The notes under the pieces are model-generated. The model was not told the origin of the DNA. It was given only the letters and a program-made list of their open reading frames with translations, and did not search any database. A DNA stretch of 64,000 bases from Acanthaster planci (lineage: Eukaryota; Echinodermata; Asteroidea; Valvatida; Acanthasteridae). A program made the position numbers and the translations under genes. This document shows, in pieces, positions 58,501 to 64,000 of the stretch (its first letter is position 1; each line of letters starts with the position of its first letter). The DNA lies in contig NW_019091358.1 of assembly GCF_001949145.1 (NCBI RefSeq), forward strand, positions 1,684,240-1,748,239, written 5' to 3'.

Positions 58501-61500
58501 GGCCAGTGAACTGGACAGTCACTTCTTGCCACTGTCCGGTGTTCAGACGAAGTCCTACCGTCTGCAGTGGCTCGGACAAACCCTCACCGGCATTGTACTG
58601 GACAAAGATGTTGCCATGGTACAGAGCAATGTAAAACAGCTTGTTCTGCCAAAAAAAATTAGGATTGTACATCAGTCAAGGAGCATAGGTGGAACTCAAA
58701 AGTTTGATGTGTAAACATGCAGGGATTTCCTATGCTGTTTTAATACACAGAGGACATGCTCTTTGGCCATTCACTGTCAGTGAAAAAACATGCTATTTTA
58801 ATACAGTCCATACAAGTGGCCCAGAAAACGACCTCAAACTGAACAAAAATGCATACAGCAGGCTACTAGATACATAACCAAAATTTGATATAACATTAAT
58901 ATTCATTACTATCTGCCTCAAGTGGAAGCACCCCCTCACTAGTTTAGAAGAGCCATACTGACCGGGAGTATTTATTTTGTTGGTATCAACGTGACTATAG
59001 CGCGTGCATTTCATAGTCCTTTGTGAAACAGCTAGGTTCAGTTCCAACCAAAGGAACCTCCATTGCTAAGACTATTGTGCCCTCTCTTTGTCCAGCTGGA
59101 GGCTCAAACCTACAAGTACTTCATCAGATGCTCAACTTCACCCTTGACTGCAGCATCTGATGAAGCAGCTGTAGATTAAGAACCTCATTAATTCCAGCTT
59201 GTCTTGAAATGAGAAACTTACAAAGCTCAAGGTGCCGTAACTGTAGGCCAGGATGCCATGGGGCTCCAGCGTCTTGAAGAAGAAACTGATGGAACGAGTC
59301 CGGGCGAGCTGGAGGGGCAGAGATAACTGAGCAAAGGCCAACTGGCCGGAGAAACCAATGCCGGCTGTCACCTGGTCACACATGATAATAATAGTTTATA
59401 TTAAAAATAATACTGGATGCTAATCATCCTGACTGAGCAAAGCTGACTTCTGAAGGATGTAGCTACAATGTAGCTTAGCTGTAGGCATACAAGAGTACCT
59501 TAGGAGCAACCAAATGACCCACATCTGACAAAGCCAGCCAGAGTTTCTATGTTAATTCATCAGAGGGAGGGAAAACTGGGGAACCTAATTTTTCAAGGCA
59601 CAGGAGAAAACAAATGTAAACTCTACTCATGATTGGCCTAGGTTAAGAACCCAGGCCACAGTAGTGACAGGCGAGTGCTTTACAGCCAAGCCATTGATCC
59701 CAGCTATGGCAGTGTTCAGACTAGGCATACAACAGGCAGACGAGTATGACAGGCAAGTGCTTACAAGTACAAAATGCACGAAAGGCTGACCACAGTATTT
59801 TATGACTTGCTGATATTCCCCACTAAGGCCTGCGCTAAATTTGTCTGATTAGGCAAGAGAATATCATGTGTTAACAAAGTGTTTTCTCACAAACTGATCC
59901 TGAGTGGTCAAATGAGTTAAACAATTTAGCATGATGACACTTTGAATCTTTGTGTGGGAACAGAAATGGCATCTACAATTAAAGTGCATCTGATAAATTT
60001 CCCTCTCAAAGAACTCACATTAGCCCTGCAGCCGTCAAACGAGACACCCATATATTCAATGGCCGTTGTGTTTGTCAAGGGTCTGCTGACCATGCCTTGT
60101 GTTGTTCCGTTCGATAGCTTCACGTTTTTCATGCAGCCCGCAAAGCGAAGATTGGTCGGGCCCCGTCTTCACAAAAGAATCATGAACAATGTTAATCAAC
60201 ATTAAGCAAATTCGAGGAACCAAGGAAATGAAGCCTGAACATGAATTTCATGGAATACAGCCTAACAGAGTTGAAGAGCACCTCTAAGGAAAACATGTTT
60301 TCTCTGATTTTATTAGCTCAAATAAAAATGGAAGCATCTAAATTAAATGCAGTGTCATTTGTCTTCAGAATTCAACTATAACAAGCTAAAAAGGGTTTTT
60401 TCTGTTCATGTCAAGATGCAAATTCAGAGAAAAACAGAGAAAATGAGGGGAACCCTTGCCCTGTGTTCGCAGTGGATAGAGCCTTGCGCAAGATAAAAAG
60501 TCCTTTTTTGTTTGTTAAAGTTGAGCGCTGAAGACGAATGACACTGCATTCTATTTGGATGCTTCCATATTTATTTGAACAGATATAATCAGAGAAAACA
60601 TGTTTTCCTTAGAGGTGCTCTTTAAAAAGGGCTACTTTTGAATTGCAGGGCTTTTAAACGTGCACATCTTCCACCACAAAAAGCAACTGCCAGTGACTAT
60701 GTCTGCAAAATGTCCATTATCATAAGAATGCCAAAGTATATGAAACATCAAATGAAGAACTTTGCATGTTTTGATTGTAAAAAACATGAACAATGAGCAA
60801 TCTTTAAATGATCCAGTCAAAATGCTTTTTTCACAGCTAACAAGACATGATTTCTCTCACAGGTGGACATGTTTATGTGAAACTTGCAATCACATTTTTG
60901 AACAAAGTGCAACCGTGCAGGAAATTTTGAATGAATTATCCCCACAATCCACAATTTAGGGTAAAAAATCCTCAATCCAGAAAAATCTTTGAAAACAACA
61001 TCCTTGCTACAGCCCAAATCATTTTTGAGGCTTCTTCTGGAACTTCCTAAGTAACACTTTTGGATCAATTAAAAGTTTCTCAATTTTCAAAAACATAACG
61101 CAAACTTTGACTTCTCATTAAATACTGCCTAGACCTATTTGTGCCCAGCCATTCACAAATTTCAATCCATCATTCTAATCATTTCCAATTTTTATTTTAT
61201 AATTAATGAATTAGCAGATTCCTCATTGTATTTGTCCAGTGTATGATGTGCCTTTATGTCCAACATCATTAATGTAAAGTAATTCAAAGCGTATGAACAA
61301 GTACACGTAACTCCGTCTTTGCAAATGCAATTATATCACCACACTGTACAAAACTCAGGGGATCTTGTGCCTACAAATATTACTTTTAAATAAATGAACT
61401 GCATTAAATGAACTGAACAAGTGCGGTGCTGAAAGACAGGAGCATCAGAAAGCAGCTTACATGATATCAGCGGAAAGCGCTGGATCGGGAGAGCCAAGGA

Positions 61501-63720
61501 ATAACTTGAATGCATAACGCAGGTTGGGGAACCGCAGGAAAGCCACCGTTGGTTGCATGAAACTCTCTAGCACCGCATCTGTCTGGTTCGCGTAGCCAAT
61601 ATCCATGCGGTAGTGGGAGGAGTTGTAAGCGACATTCACCTTGTAAAAAATGACAGAAACTACAGTGTAAACTTTCTCTTTCTAGAGAAGGATGTGGGAT
61701 AGATCACAGCGGGAGGCATTGGGGGCATAGTTGCATGGCTGGTGATCAATAGCTCTTTTCCATGGGGAACAATTGACGTGAAAATATTTTAATACGCAAG
61801 TTGGAAGTCACAGTGGATGTAGCGAGAGATGCAACCAAGGGTAAATCATACCTGACGATGGGATTTTGCAAAACAGTTCAACTGCGGTCACTCAAATGGG
61901 ACTGTACTTCACTTGTACCTCAGAAGCACTTGACTATAGACCTAGCTAGCTCAAACTGGCTCTGTGATCAATGCACCCATTCATTCAAGATCAATTTGAA
62001 ATTAGTTGGAGTATGTGGGCAATCATCCCAATAGCAGTAAATATGCCGTGCAGTAAAGCACAGGCAATTTTCTTGGGGTGTTAATAAGAAATTAAAATTT
62101 GTTAAAGGTACAGTCCATTCTTTTGCAGCTATCCAAAAGTAACTGACAAAATTATTGTTGAAAAGTATACTTGGTTTAAAGATGGTTATGTCTCTGTGAA
62201 ATGATTCTTTATGGCATCTAAAGATACATTTTTGGAAATTTGCAACTAGAAGTGCACACAGGTTTTAACAGGACACACACTTGGTGTGTGACATCCAAAA
62301 CTGCATTCAACTGAATGTAAAATTTATCCCATATGCTGAAGTCAGGTGTAATTCAAAACGTGGCTCTGCGATTTTTGATCCAAAATCTGAAATATACAGT
62401 ATTCACTGAGCTGACATTTCATCAGGTTAGGCACCCTTCTTTAGATTTAGAGTAATTTGGTTGCCTCAAGGGAACATAATGCACAAACAACAAATGATGG
62501 CCTGTTACTTTAAAGCGATCTGGGGATAGTGCACAGCAACTCTCCAAGTGTCAAGTCTTACCCTGTACCACCTTGCATCATTGTACGTTCCCAAGGTCTG
62601 GAGAATGTACCTAGCGTTGCCCGCTGTGTTCATCTCAAACATGACATTCCCAGCTCGCATGAAGATCCCGATGTATGAGATGAGGTCAGGCCGGGTTACG
62701 ATCATCAGGACAGACTCCGGCACTGAGGTCTGGAAGTCTAGAGAGATGCTTGCTGACTCATACACATTGAAGTCATCGTTGGGTAGCTAGAAAAGCCAGT
62801 CACAGAGGGAAGTTAGAACTTGAACACCAAAATTCACAATTTGAATTACCAAATAAAGCCCAACTGCTGAAAGTAATCCAGGTGAAAAAGTCCTGTTGGA
62901 AATCTCCTTATTACCAATTGTATTTGATTCTACAGCTGCTTACAAAGAGAACCTGAAAACAAAAAGTGGCAACAAAATGAGATTTCCTATAGAATATAAA
63001 ATTAGCGTATGGAGCAAAAAGAGGGGAAAAGTACTTTCCTGTCAGAAAAAATCCTAGACAGCAGGGCCTACACACAATACCACCCACCAAAAGACTTAAC
63101 AAGTAACTAAACTAAAAGAAAGTTTGTTATAAACTAAAAAAGAAGAGACTCTTAGATACAATTACAAAATTTCTGCCCTGTCATTATTTCACTGTCCTTA
63201 ATTATAAATGGTTGTAGTCTGAAATAAGAGATCCTTGTACAAAAAGTGGATATCTTTTTGAAAGTTCTCCATTTCTTACTTTGTGTCTGTTGGAATGTGG
63301 AGTACAATCATGAACAAAATTGTTGGACATGTGTCAAAAATAGCTATACCCTTTCCAGGTCTCCCATCCCCCCTGGTCAATGTTGTCAACTCACGCTGGA
63401 CCACGCAGTGAGACGCAACATTGAAGGGGGCCAGGGATTTGGGGGCACAATGAGATTTTGACACGATTGTAGGTCCCCTTTTCAGCACAATCTGGTTTAA
63501 TAATAGCTAAAAGGGCTGAGATTTATACCCTGTAAAAGCCAAATCCTGTGAAACTTGCTCCAGGAGTGATGTCAGGTTCAGGGGTGATAACTTCGACTGC
63601 CCCCTGGCAGCACAGTGTAGATCCTTCCTGGGAAGTTGGGCGCCAGAGGTTCAGTTCCTGGCCGTCGAAAGTAACGTCCGAGATGCAGCCTACGAAGCTA
63701 CGGCTACTGACCTTATTGGT
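49397..63720 (-). CDS. LAMA: Laminin subunit alpha, C-terminal LG1(end)-LG5 (5' end outside window)
   Basis: Fifteen coding exons in transcript order: 63720-63529, 62786-62562, 61639-61461, 60166-60019, 59371-59222, 58645-58497, 58022-57825, 56941-56684, 56410-56206, 54498-54328, 53748-53669, 53110-53019, 51191-51061, 50553-50319 and 49545-49397. They give 853 codons plus TAA in one frame. The protein is the end of LG1, LG2, LG3, a Pro/Thr-rich linker, then LG4 and LG5, ending CPRPV. That layout, with a linker between LG3 and LG4 and a CP-x-x end straight after LG5, is specific to laminin alpha chains. They form the receptor-binding foot of the laminin trimer in basement membranes, contacting integrins and dystroglycan. 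Agrin, perlecan and neurexin have EGF modules between LG domains; none are seen. I cannot decide between the alpha1/2 and alpha3/5 subfamilies. LG3 lacks its usual cysteine pair. Confidence 0.93.
49546..50318 (-). other. Laminin alpha intron
   Basis: Non-coding sequence between exons N and O. Nothing further is recognised. Confidence 0.75.
50319..50553 (-). CDS. Laminin alpha exon N: LG5
   Basis: The acceptor is tgtttttaccag before 50553 and the donor is GTATGT after 50319. It is 78 codons plus one base. VRVIVSHGFMSSYIV, FAVCNNQPHLLRFSF and NGLAVYIGGIP (the LYVGG motif) are LG5 strands. The extra cysteine in FAVCNN sits where vertebrate LG5 has the L-C-D-G-x-W-H cysteine. Confidence 0.92.
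50554..51060 (-). other. Laminin alpha intron
   Basis: Non-coding sequence between exons M and N. A short G run lies near 50731. Nothing else is seen. Confidence 0.75.
51061..51191 (-). CDS. Laminin alpha exon M: LG5
   Basis: The acceptor is gttattttgtcag before 51191 and the donor is GTAAGT after 51061. It is two bases plus 43 codons. NNFRIGDSLDIQLTIRT, NALLLAISGDAQ and FIAMDIYNGL are the first strands of LG5. Confidence 0.9.
51769..52343. mobile_element. TTAA-flanked foldback element (piggyBac-type MITE), member 1
   Basis: TTAA at 51765-51768 and at 52344-52347. The ends are ccactacctgccggggactc on the left and, reverse complemented, ccacttcatgccggagcatt on the right. A TTAA target site and ends beginning CC are characteristic of the piggyBac superfamily. 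No transposase is visible, but the interior includes a 100-base N gap, so true length is unknown. Confidence 0.75.
52122..52221. other. Assembly gap of 100 N
   Basis: Exactly 100 unknown bases, a common placeholder for a gap of unknown size. It falls inside the TTAA-flanked element, so repetitive sequence probably broke the assembly. Confidence 0.98.
52700..52848 (+). repeat. Dispersed repeat, copy 5
   Basis: It contains tttgggcaggtcctataatg, atagatcggtccattaacag and tgatggttgatggtctcaca, then an accccctcattcatcttcg-like end. It matches copy 1 in its left half (caggtcctacatttataatg) and copy 4 in its right half. Confidence 0.7.
53019..53110 (-). CDS. Laminin alpha exon L: LG4-LG5 junction
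   Basis: The acceptor is cttctgttggtag before 53110 and the donor is GTAAGT after 53019. It encodes NPTSMVDVQPC (second LG4 cysteine), then NEVDPGGSFDGTGWLHL, the start of LG5; the F-D-G-T-G-x pattern is conserved in laminin alpha LG5. A second AG 15 bases further in is also in phase. Confidence 0.87.
53111..53668 (-). other. Laminin alpha intron
   Basis: Non-coding sequence between exons K and L. It includes a ggtggggtgtggtgtggtgt run near 53262. Nothing else is recognised. Confidence 0.75.
53669..53748 (-). CDS. Laminin alpha exon K: end of LG4
   Basis: An 80 bp exon. The acceptor is ttcactcctag before 53748 and the donor is GTATTA after 53669. It encodes ISNPFDGCIRMLEFQFAAPP and DLIFNL, plus AG of a split codon. 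FDGCIRML is the closing LG strand with its cysteine. Confidence 0.85.
53749..54327 (-). other. Laminin alpha intron
   Basis: Non-coding sequence between exons J and K. A small inverted repeat (cactggtaacctg with caggtaaccagtg) lies at about 54060-54130. Confidence 0.7.
54328..54498 (-). CDS. Laminin alpha exon J: LG4
   Basis: The acceptor is tatcgacaacag before 54498 and the donor is GTGAGT after 54328. It is 57 codons, phase 0-0. VTILRIHDFVAILVEKTRD and INTDLYVGGIGPG (the LYVGG motif) are diagnostic of an LG domain. Confidence 0.92.
54499..56205 (-). other. Laminin alpha intron
   Basis: Non-coding sequence between exons I and J. It holds the TTAA-flanked element at 55759-56132. The rest is plain AT-rich sequence. 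Confidence 0.75.
55759..56132. mobile_element. TTAA-flanked foldback element (piggyBac-type MITE), member 2
   Basis: TTAA at 55755-55758 and 56133-56136 bounds 374 bp. The left end is ccccttctcggcgggaaatt and the right end, reverse complemented, is ccctttcatgccaggacgcg. The right end matches member 1 (cc-ctt-catgcc). The complete element is too short to encode a transposase, so it would depend on one supplied elsewhere. It lies 73 bp from laminin exon I. Confidence 0.8.
56206..56410 (-). CDS. Laminin alpha exon I: LG4
   Basis: The acceptor is gctgccaccag before 56410 and the donor is GTAAGC after 56206. It is one base plus 68 codons. FVIKLSFRALSPDGVMLYAA, GLVMIDGKLSFNIL and YDNALWQE are LG4 strands. 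A TTAA-flanked foldback element lies 73 bp beyond the donor. Confidence 0.92.
56684..56941 (-). CDS. Laminin alpha exon H: LG3-LG4 linker and start of LG4
   Basis: The acceptor is tgtattttgacag before 56941 and the donor is GTGATT after 56684. It encodes the end of LG3 (SVNFNDGSIVLANHG), then a Pro/Thr/Ser-rich linker (LPPRPYPTSPAPTGTAAP). TCREP follows, and then YPGAVRFGVTTSSYQAYQL starts LG4. A linker here is where several laminin alpha chains are proteolytically processed; no specific site can be named from sequence. Confidence 0.9.
56942..57824 (-). other. Laminin alpha intron
   Basis: Non-coding sequence between exons G and H, containing the snapback element at 57543-57676. Confidence 0.75.
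57543..57676. mobile_element. Snapback element, 134 bp
   Basis: atagaggctttccagggctg pairs with the reverse complement of the right arm (atggaggctttgcgtggtag), and cttttgttccacagggtat pairs with cttttgttcaacaggatac. The arms are about 60 bp with about 75-80% pairing and almost no loop. It is MITE-like; the family is unknown. Confidence 0.8.
57825..58022 (-). CDS. Laminin alpha exon G: LG3 end without the usual cysteine
   Basis: The acceptor is cacttaactcag before 58022 and the donor is GTAAGT after 57825. This start gives SASLKVNDLPTVYS in frame; the nearer CAAG at 58012-58011 would create a stop codon. SSYLYVGGVPS is the LYVGG motif. SLSGDLRDFMINS aligns with the G-C-I-x-N-L-x-I-N-S closing strand, but with Asp in place of Cys. 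Confidence 0.88.
58023..58496 (-). other. Laminin alpha intron
   Basis: Non-coding, A-rich sequence between exons F and G. Nothing further is recognised. Confidence 0.75.
58497..58645 (-). CDS. Laminin alpha exon F: LG3
   Basis: The acceptor is ttttttttggcag before 58645 and the donor is GTAAGT after 58497. It is 49 codons plus TC. LFYIALYHGNIFVQYNAGEG and LNTGQWQEVTVQFTGL are LG strands; TGQWQEV is the family D-G-x-W-H-x-V element. Confidence 0.9.
58646..59221 (-). other. Laminin alpha intron
   Basis: Non-coding sequence between exons E and F. Nothing further is recognised. Confidence 0.75.
59222..59371 (-). CDS. Laminin alpha exon E: start of LG3
   Basis: The acceptor is catgtgtgaccag before 59371 and the donor is GTAAGT after 59222. 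It is 50 codons, phase 0-0. VTAGIGFSGQLAFAQLSLP, RSISFFFKTLEPHGILAYS and YGTLSF are the first strands of LG3. Confidence 0.9.
59372..60018 (-). other. Laminin alpha intron
   Basis: Non-coding sequence between exons D and E. It contains a probable tRNA-derived SINE head near 59631-59707. Confidence 0.75.
59631..59707 (-). mobile_element. Probable tRNA-derived SINE remnant
   Basis: On the - strand, atggcttggctgtaaagcac is followed by tcgcctgtcactactgtggc and cctgggttcttaacc. The first block resembles a pol III A box and ggttcttaacc a decayed B box (ggttcgaatcc). The text is like the tRNA heads of common invertebrate SINEs (a G-xx-agcactcgcct core). No clear tail or target duplication is seen. 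Confidence 0.5.
60019..60166 (-). CDS. Laminin alpha exon D: end of LG2
   Basis: The acceptor is cttttgtgaag before 60166 and the donor is GTGAGT after 60019. It is one base plus 49 codons. LRFAGCMKNVKLSNGT and VSFDGCRAN hold the cysteine pair that closes LG2. Sequons are NGT and NTT. Confidence 0.9.
60167..61460 (-). other. Laminin alpha intron
   Basis: Non-coding sequence between exons C and D, with the foldback element at 60275-60621. Confidence 0.75.
60275..60621. mobile_element. Foldback element, 347 bp, with ~125-bp inverted arms
   Basis: agagcacctctaaggaaaac at the left end is repeated exactly as the reverse complement of the right end. Pairing continues through catgttttctctgatt, caaataaa-atggaagcatc and gcagtgtcatt to cttcag. 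The central loop is about 90 bp. ttga precedes and ttaa follows, so a diverged TTAA target site is possible. No coding capacity. Confidence 0.9.
61461..61639 (-). CDS. Laminin alpha exon C: LG2
   Basis: The acceptor is ttttttacaag before 61639 and the donor is GTAAGC after 61461. It is 59 codons plus two bases. It encodes VNVAYNSSHYRMDIGY through LRYAFKLFLGSPDP, the later strands of LG2; LFLGSPDP corresponds to the LYVGGLP motif. It has sequons NSS and NQT. The leftover AT joins A of the next exon. Confidence 0.88.
61640..62561 (-). other. Laminin alpha intron
   Basis: Non-coding sequence between exons B and C, with the inverted-repeat element at 62102-62513. Confidence 0.75.
62102..62513. 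mobile_element. MITE-like element with short inverted ends and TTAA borders
   Basis: ttaaaggtacagtccat on the left resembles the reverse complement of the right end, ttaaagtaacaggccat. Both ends include TTAA. It is 412 bp without coding capacity. Only the terminal ~17 bp pair well, so the call is less sure than for 60275-60621. It ends 48 bp from the donor of laminin exon B. Confidence 0.55.
62562..62786 (-). CDS. Laminin alpha exon B: LG2
   Basis: The acceptor is ggcttttctag before 62786 and the donor is GTAAGA after 62562. It is 75 codons, phase 0-0. It has the LG beta-sandwich pattern: SASISLDFQTSVPESVLMIV, then IGIFMRAGNVMFEM, then YNDARWYR, the LG D-G-x-W-H-x-V region. A foldback element ends about 48 bp beyond its donor. 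Confidence 0.9.
62787..63528 (-). other. Laminin alpha intron
   Basis: Non-coding sequence between exons A and B. Nothing further is recognised. Confidence 0.75.
63529..63720 (-). CDS. Laminin alpha exon A: end of LG1, start of LG2
   Basis: On the - strand the acceptor is gttgttttacag before 63720 and the donor is GTATAA after 63529. It is 64 codons, phase 0-0. FVGCISDVTFDG and GSTLCCQG are the closing disulfide region of LG1, with an unusual double cysteine. ITPGASFTGFGFYR opens LG2. Confidence 0.88.
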
Positions 63721-64000
63721 CTGTAAAACAACCGATCAGTAAATAACTAGAGATGGTTTGAATTCCCAGCAATGTAACAACAAACCTGAACTCTCAGCAG
63801 CACGTAATGCCTGCTACATAAAAACTGTGACTGATGTATCTGTTTTTGTATGCAAAATGATTTATCAACACTGAAAGGGCTAGAGTTTCTGGTACCTGAG
63901 AAAGCTTGTTAAACTTCAATTCAATGCAATTTTGGGTTTTGTTGTACAGTCAGTTTTAGTTCATACAGTCATCAATGTTGACCCACACAATGAGCACAGT
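63721..64000 (-). other. Laminin alpha intron (continues beyond window)
   Basis: Sequence upstream of exon A on the - strand. It starts with the acceptor tract (gttgttttacag) and shows no further exon before the edge. Confidence 0.7.

Noticed and set aside
49397-63720. Agrin, perlecan or neurexin rather than laminin alpha
   Set aside because: Those proteins carry EGF modules between LG domains, and none are present. The LG3-LG4 linker and the CP-type C-terminus fit laminin alpha.
1-64000. CRISPR array, operon or bacterial defence island
   Set aside because: The DNA is clearly eukaryotic with spliced genes; no regularly spaced identical repeats were seen.

Overview
This is a 64 kb window of animal genomic DNA. 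It is AT-rich, with small exons, GT-AG introns from a few hundred bases to about 13 kb, many palindromic foldback repeats, and a strong excess of the word TACATGTA. Two extracellular-matrix genes and a degraded piece of 18S rRNA gene suggest a marine invertebrate deuterostome. An echinoderm seems most likely and amphioxus is an alternative; this placement is inference.

Two protein genes lie tail to tail. From 2367 to 45986 on the + strand are the last eleven coding exons (954 codons plus stop) of an ADAMTS-like protein of the ADAMTSL4/THSD4 (ADAMTSL6) type: end of the cysteine-rich module, spacer, a very long linker with an Asn-Pro-Tyr repeat, six thrombospondin type 1 repeats (TSRs) and a C-terminal PLAC domain. 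Its 5' part, including any signal peptide, lies before the window. From 63720 down to 49397 on the - strand are the last fifteen coding exons (853 codons plus stop) of a laminin alpha chain: the end of LG1, all of LG2-LG5, and the stop codon. Its long 5' part lies beyond the right edge. In both genes every exon junction was checked for phase and the reading frame is continuous.

The stop codons are 3.4 kb apart. That interval holds the two 3' UTRs, with candidate poly(A) signals at 47010 and 47710 (+) and at 48327 (-). Laminin alpha chains build basement membranes, and ADAMTSL4-type proteins associate with fibrillin microfibrils. The adjacency may be chance; nothing in the sequence shows co-regulation.

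The rest is intron. The 12.8 kb intron before exon 5 carries a 1.3 kb tandem duplication with a single N at the junction and a GC-rich 17-bp minisatellite between the copies. The same intron holds a decayed repeat-rich element near 14 kb and an 18S rRNA-derived pseudogene that ends about 45 bp before exon 5. The laminin introns are dense in short non-autonomous foldback elements. Two of these share terminal inverted repeats and are flanked by TTAA, the hallmark of piggyBac-type transposition. A dispersed 130-150 bp repeat occurs five times. A 100-base assembly gap (52122-52221) lies inside one of the TTAA elements.

I found no CRISPR array, operon or undescribed multi-gene system. The most unusual items are the expanded NPY-repeat linker, a laminin LG3 domain without its usual disulfide cysteines, the 18S pseudogene, and the TTAA-flanked foldback family.
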